NCBI GenBank assembly: GCA_015487515.1
Contig: WFPQ01000302.1
Location: forward strand, 1-8,345
Length of the DNA stretch: 8,345 nt
Source: Hyphomicrobiales bacterium
GTDB lineage: Bacteria > Pseudomonadota > Alphaproteobacteria > Rhizobiales > Devosiaceae
Direction of reading: 5' to 3'
In this document: positions 5,197 through 8,345 of the stretch, one piece after another
Layout of the letters: the number at the start of each line of letters is the position of its first letter
Position numbering within the stretch: position 1 is the first letter of the stretch
Notes under the pieces: generated by a model
What the model was told of the DNA's origin: nothing
Seen by the model: only the letters and a program-made list of their open reading frames with translations
Databases searched by the model: none
Made by a program: the position numbers and the translations under genes

Positions 5197-7116
5197 GTGT
5201 TGGTTAGTGGCTTTTTCTGGCAGGTTTGTTCTATGATGGTTCCCCAAAACAAGATGCCTGTTACCCTTGAGGAGGCTTTTTCTGCATGCAAGGTGGCTTT
5301 TGCTTATGCCGGCCTGTTCAGTTTTTTTGTTAATCTCCTGATGCTGACCGGCCCCCTGTTCATGTTGCAGGTTTATGACAGGGTCCTGACGTCAGGTTCA
5401 ATTCCGACCCTGGTTGCCCTGGCCCTGCTGGTTGCCCTTCTTTATGTTTTCATGGGCATTCTTGAATATGTTCGCACACGAATTCTTGTACGCATAGGCT
5501 TGCGTCTGGATGAACAACTGGCCTCTTCCACCTTTGACGTGGTTCAGACCCACGCAATCAAGCGCACTCCTGGTGTCGGGTCGCAACCAGTCAGGGATCT
5601 TGATAACATTCGCCAGTTTGTTTCCGGACCTGCGCCCCTGAGTTTTTTTGATGCCCCTTGGATGCCGGTTTACATCGCGGTTATTTTTGTCCTGCATTCC
5701 TTGATGGGTTATTATGCCGTGGCGGCGGCAATCATCCTGTTTGGCTATGCGGTCTTGAACGATGTTATGACCCGCAAACTCGCAGCCAAGTCCAATGAGA
5801 CTGTAATGGCTTCCAATGCCCTTACGGAAGAAAGCCGTCTTAATGCCGAGACTATCGGAGCCATGGGAATGCAGGATGCCGTTCGCGGTCGCTGGCAGGA
5901 ACTGCACGCTGCTGCCATGCGCGACGGCACCCGTGTAAATGACCGGGCCGGCGGTATATCTTCCCTTTCCAAGGTGACCCGCATGATGCTGCAATCTGGC
6001 ATGCTTGGGCTTGGTGCTTACCTGGCTGTAAAACAGGAAATTTCTCCAGGCACCATGATTGCCGGCACCATTATACTGTCCCGGGCCCTGAGCCCCGTCG
6101 AGCAGGCAATCACCCATTGGCGATCGTTTTTGAACACACGCAAGGCCTATTCCCGGTTGAAGCTTGTTCTGGAAGGGGCTCCGTCGAAGGAAGAACCAAT
6201 GGAACTGCCTTCTCCCAAGGGGCACATAAGCGTGGATGGTTTGCTGGTTACGGTCCCGGGAGCTGACAAGCCGCTGTTGCAGGGAATCAATTTTGCCATT
6301 GAACCTGGTGAAGCGGTTGGCATTCTCGGGCCATCCGGTGCCGGAAAATCAACTCTGGCACGTACATTGGTCGGTGTATGCCCCCCGACCCGGGGCAGTG
6401 TAGACATCGATGGAGCTCCCCTTGAACAATGGAATGATGGTCAACTTGGCAAATATATCGGCTATCTTCCCCAGTCCGTGGAGCTTTTTTCCGCAACCAT
6501 ATGGGAAAATATTTCTCGTTTTCAGGCCGATGCTTCCCCTGAGGACATTGTTGCAGCTTCAAGGAAAGCCGATGTTCACGAATTGATTCTGGGCTTGCCC
6601 GATGGATATGGCACCAGGGTAGGTGAAGGGGGAATTGCCCTTTCAGCCGGTCAGCGTCAGCGCATAGGCCTGGCAAGGGCAATGTTTGGCAATCCGGTAT
6701 TCGTGGTTTTGGATGAACCAAATTCCAATCTTGATGCCGATGGAGAGGTGGCCATAATTAATGCCATAAAGGCAATCAAGAGGGCAGGAGCCAGTGTCGT
6801 GGTGATTGCTCACCGTCCCAGCGCCATTGCAGCCGTTGACAAGATTTTGTTTATCAGGAATGGCTCCCAATTGGCCTTTGGTCCAAGGCAGGAAGTTCTG
6901 GACAAGATCTTGCATTCTTCAAAATCCCCTTCTTCAAATTCGCCTTCTTCCCCAGTTTCACCAACTTCTGATACCGCAGTTTCGGTTTCTTCGCTGAATT
7001 GGGGGGCGGGTTCGGCATGGCAGCCTGCTTCGGCCGGCGGAAATACCAGATCTTTTGGCCTTGATAACCACAAGGAACAATTTGCAGGTGACAATGGGGT
7101 GAAGAAGGGCGTTTGA
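5197..7116 (+). CDS. Type I secretion system permease/ATPase (PrtD/HlyB-type ABC transporter)
   Basis: This inner-membrane ABC exporter drives one-step secretion of an RTX-type substrate by ATP hydrolysis. Numbered from GTG 5197, hydrophobic segments lie near 35-59, 70-92, 157-190 and 264-297. The family motifs GPLFMLQVYDRVLTSGSIPTL and DAPWMPVYI are typical of the PrtD-like group, which lacks an N-terminal peptidase-like domain. The ATPase domain has Walker A GPSGAGKS (378-385), signature LSAGQRQR (from 482), Walker B ending D506-E507 and the switch H539, all intact. Residues 573-639 form an unusual Ser/Pro-rich then Gly/Asn-rich tail. ATG 5233 with GGCAGG (5219-5224) eight bases upstream, or ATG 5236, is a more credible start than GTG 5197; it shortens the protein by 12-13 residues. 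The membrane fusion protein starts one base after the stop. The RTX protein upstream is the likely substrate, by proximity only. Confidence 0.95.
   Translation: MLVSGFFWQVCSMMVPQNKMPVTLEEAFSACKVAFAYAGLFSFFVNLLMLTGPLFMLQVYDRVLTSGSIPTLVALALLVALLYVFMGILEYVRTRILVRIGLRLDEQLASSTFDVVQTHAIKRTPGVGSQPVRDLDNIRQFVSGPAPLSFFDAPWMPVYIAVIFVLHSLMGYYAVAAAIILFGYAVLNDVMTRKLAAKSNETVMASNALTEESRLNAETIGAMGMQDAVRGRWQELHAAAMRDGTRVNDRAGGISSLSKVTRMMLQSGMLGLGAYLAVKQEISPGTMIAGTIILSRALSPVEQAITHWRSFLNTRKAYSRLKLVLEGAPSKEEPMELPSPKGHISVDGLLVTVPGADKPLLQGINFAIEPGEAVGILGPSGAGKSTLARTLVGVCPPTRGSVDIDGAPLEQWNDGQLGKYIGYLPQSVELFSATIWENISRFQADASPEDIVAASRKADVHELILGLPDGYGTRVGEGGIALSAGQRQRIGLARAMFGNPVFVVLDEPNSNLDADGEVAIINAIKAIKRAGASVVVIAHRPSAIAAVDKILFIRNGSQLAFGPRQEVLDKILHSSKSPSSNSPSSPVSPTSDTAVSVSSLNWGAGSAWQPASAGGNTRSFGLDNHKEQFAGDNGVKKGV
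7105..7109 (+). promoter_or_regulatory. Ribosome binding site of the membrane fusion protein gene
   Basis: AAGGG lies eight bases before ATG 7118, inside the last codons of the ABC transporter gene. This supports the chosen start and translational coupling of the two exporter genes. Confidence 0.6.
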
Positions 7117-7117
7117 C

Positions 7118-8345
7118 ATGGATTCCACTAAACGGTCTTTGCGGCGTTTTTACCTGATCGGTCTGTTGACCCTGCTGGCAATGCTGGGCGGGGTAGGCGG
7201 CTGGGCCTACTTTTCCCGTATTACCGGAGCCCTTATCGCTTCTGCCACTGTTGTCGTTGAAAGCAATTCAAAGGAGGTGCAGCATCTCGAGGGTGGCATA
7301 GTTGCTGACCTTAGGGTTCGCAACGGCGATTTTGTCGAGGCCGGTCAGGTTTTGATAAGGCTTGATGATACGGACACGAGAGCGGAATTGGAGATAATAA
7401 ATTCTCAGCTTTATGAATTGCTGTCTCGCAAGGCACGTCTGGAAGCAGAACGGGATCAGAAATCTGAAATTTTATTTCCGGACATACTTCTTCAGGCTGC
7501 TTCTGACGAACAGGTCTCCCGCCTGATAGAGGGACAGAACAACCTGTTTTTGTCCCGTTTGGAATTGCGCAAGGGACAACTGGATCAATTGGCTACTCAG
7601 GTTGTGCAGTTGCGCGACGAGATAGTTGGTCTTGAAGCACAACTTGCTTCGGTTGTTTCCCAGGGCGAGCTTTTGAATGAAGAGCTTGCCGGGGTAGAAA
7701 TCTTGCAGGCAGACGGACTGGTTACCACTTCCCGGGTTTTGGGGTTAAAGCGTCAGAGTGCCGACCTTGAGGGGGAAAGGGGGCGGTTGCTGGCCGATAT
7801 CGCCCGGGCCAGGACCAGGATAGGGGAGGCGGAGCTGCAGATGATTCAAACGATGCAGGATAATGCCACAAGGATACTGGAAGAACTGGGTGAAATTCAG
7901 CCAAGGGTTTCAGAGTTGTTCGAGCGCCAGCTCAGTGCCCGGGCCAAGCTGGCCCGGGTCGATATAATTGCTCCACAGGCCGGTTTCGTGCATCAATTGC
8001 TCATAAATTCTCCCGGAAGCATCATAGCTCCGGGGCAGGTTGTCATGATGATTGTCCCGCAAAGGGATGCCCTGGTGCTTTCTGCCAGGGTAAACCCCCA
8101 GGATATTGACCAGATCGGCATTTCCCAGCCTGTTTCGATAAATTTTTCTGCTTTTGAAACCAATACGACACCGCGCATAAAGGGAAGTGTGTACAGGATT
8201 TCTGCAGACCTTACCCAGGATAATCCGCAAACCCCTCCCTATTACGAGGTTCGCATCAGGGTCAATGAAGGCGAGCTTGCAAAACTTGGCGACCAGGAAT
8301 TGCGACCCGGCATGCCGGCCGAGGCCTATATTCAGACTTCCACCC
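7118..8345 (+). CDS. HlyD-family membrane fusion protein of the type I secretion system (3' end cut off)
   Basis: This periplasmic adaptor links the ABC transporter to a TolC-like outer-membrane channel. The 409 complete codons visible encode a short cytoplasmic N-terminus with basic residues (MDSTKRSLRR), one membrane segment at about 11-33, and the first lipoyl-type half with the family motif EVQHLEGGIV (about 53-62). A long heptad-like helical hairpin spans about 88-278, followed by the returning lipoyl half from VDIIAPQAGFVH (281 on). A beta-barrel region ends near RPGMPAEAYI. Relatives are usually about 430-440 residues, so some 20-30 residues are probably missing. ATG 7118 is one base after the ABC stop (TGA-C-ATG), preceded by AAGGG, so the two genes form an operon. 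No stop is reached before the window end. The outer-membrane partner is not in the window. Confidence 0.94.
   Translation, partial: MDSTKRSLRRFYLIGLLTLLAMLGGVGGWAYFSRITGALIASATVVVESNSKEVQHLEGGIVADLRVRNGDFVEAGQVLIRLDDTDTRAELEIINSQLYELLSRKARLEAERDQKSEILFPDILLQAASDEQVSRLIEGQNNLFLSRLELRKGQLDQLATQVVQLRDEIVGLEAQLASVVSQGELLNEELAGVEILQADGLVTTSRVLGLKRQSADLEGERGRLLADIARARTRIGEAELQMIQTMQDNATRILEELGEIQPRVSELFERQLSARAKLARVDIIAPQAGFVHQLLINSPGSIIAPGQVVMMIVPQRDALVLSARVNPQDIDQIGISQPVSINFSAFETNTTPRIKGSVYRISADLTQDNPQTPPYYEVRIRVNEGELAKLGDQELRPGMPAEAYIQTST

Noticed and set aside
5398..6225. A 275-codon minus-strand open frame opposite the ABC transporter
   Set aside because: It lies wholly within a gene with intact family motifs, has no recognisable domain and no signal for its own expression. 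It is an antisense shadow.
7722..8230. Minus-strand frames at the right end
   Set aside because: The + strand here encodes a clear HlyD-family adaptor continuing to the window edge. The antisense frames have no support.

Overview
The window reads as chromosomal DNA from a Gram-negative bacterium, most likely an alphaproteobacterium. The evidence is the PrtD/HlyD-type type I secretion pair, a large glycine/aspartate-rich RTX protein, and a manganese-transporter gene preceded by a 7-1-7 palindrome (TGCAAAT-C-ATTCGCA) of the kind bound by Fur-family Mur/Fur regulators in that class. No taxon-specific RNA gene is present, so this placement is inference. All four genes lie on the + strand.

Layout: (1) Positions 2-3166 hold an RTX protein, open at the left edge. 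It has 21 perfectly phased calcium-binding nonapeptides, a small beta module, four cadherin/Ig-like repeats, a second and more irregular RTX block, and a C-terminal type I secretion signal. (2) Positions 3189-3228 hold a strong intrinsic terminator that closes this transcription unit. (3) Positions 3229-3596 are non-coding leader sequence with a candidate promoter, a Mur/Fur-like operator and two hairpins. (4) Positions 3597-4961 encode an NRAMP-family manganese transporter (MntH) with its metal-binding residues intact. (5) Positions 4962-5232 are non-coding, with a weak terminator-like hairpin, a small inverted-repeat cluster and only weak promoter candidates. (6) Positions 5197 (or 5233)-7116 encode the type I secretion ABC transporter/permease, with an unusual Ser/Pro-rich C-terminal tail. 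(7) From 7118 to the right edge runs the membrane fusion protein of the same exporter, one base after the ABC stop and cut off by the window end.

How they work together: the ABC protein and the membrane fusion protein form the inner-membrane part of a type I exporter, which needs a TolC-like outer-membrane channel not seen here. The RTX protein has every hallmark of a substrate: no N-terminal signal peptide in the visible part, no cysteine, Ca-binding nonapeptides and a terminal acidic-hydrophobic motif. Its pairing with this exporter is inferred from proximity. The mntH gene sits between substrate and exporter and appears to have its own metal-responsive control, so it is either an unrelated insertion or a hint that metal status and RTX secretion are linked. 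I see no clearly new system. The most unusual points are this gene order, the operator/leader of mntH, the domain plan of the RTX protein and the ABC tail.
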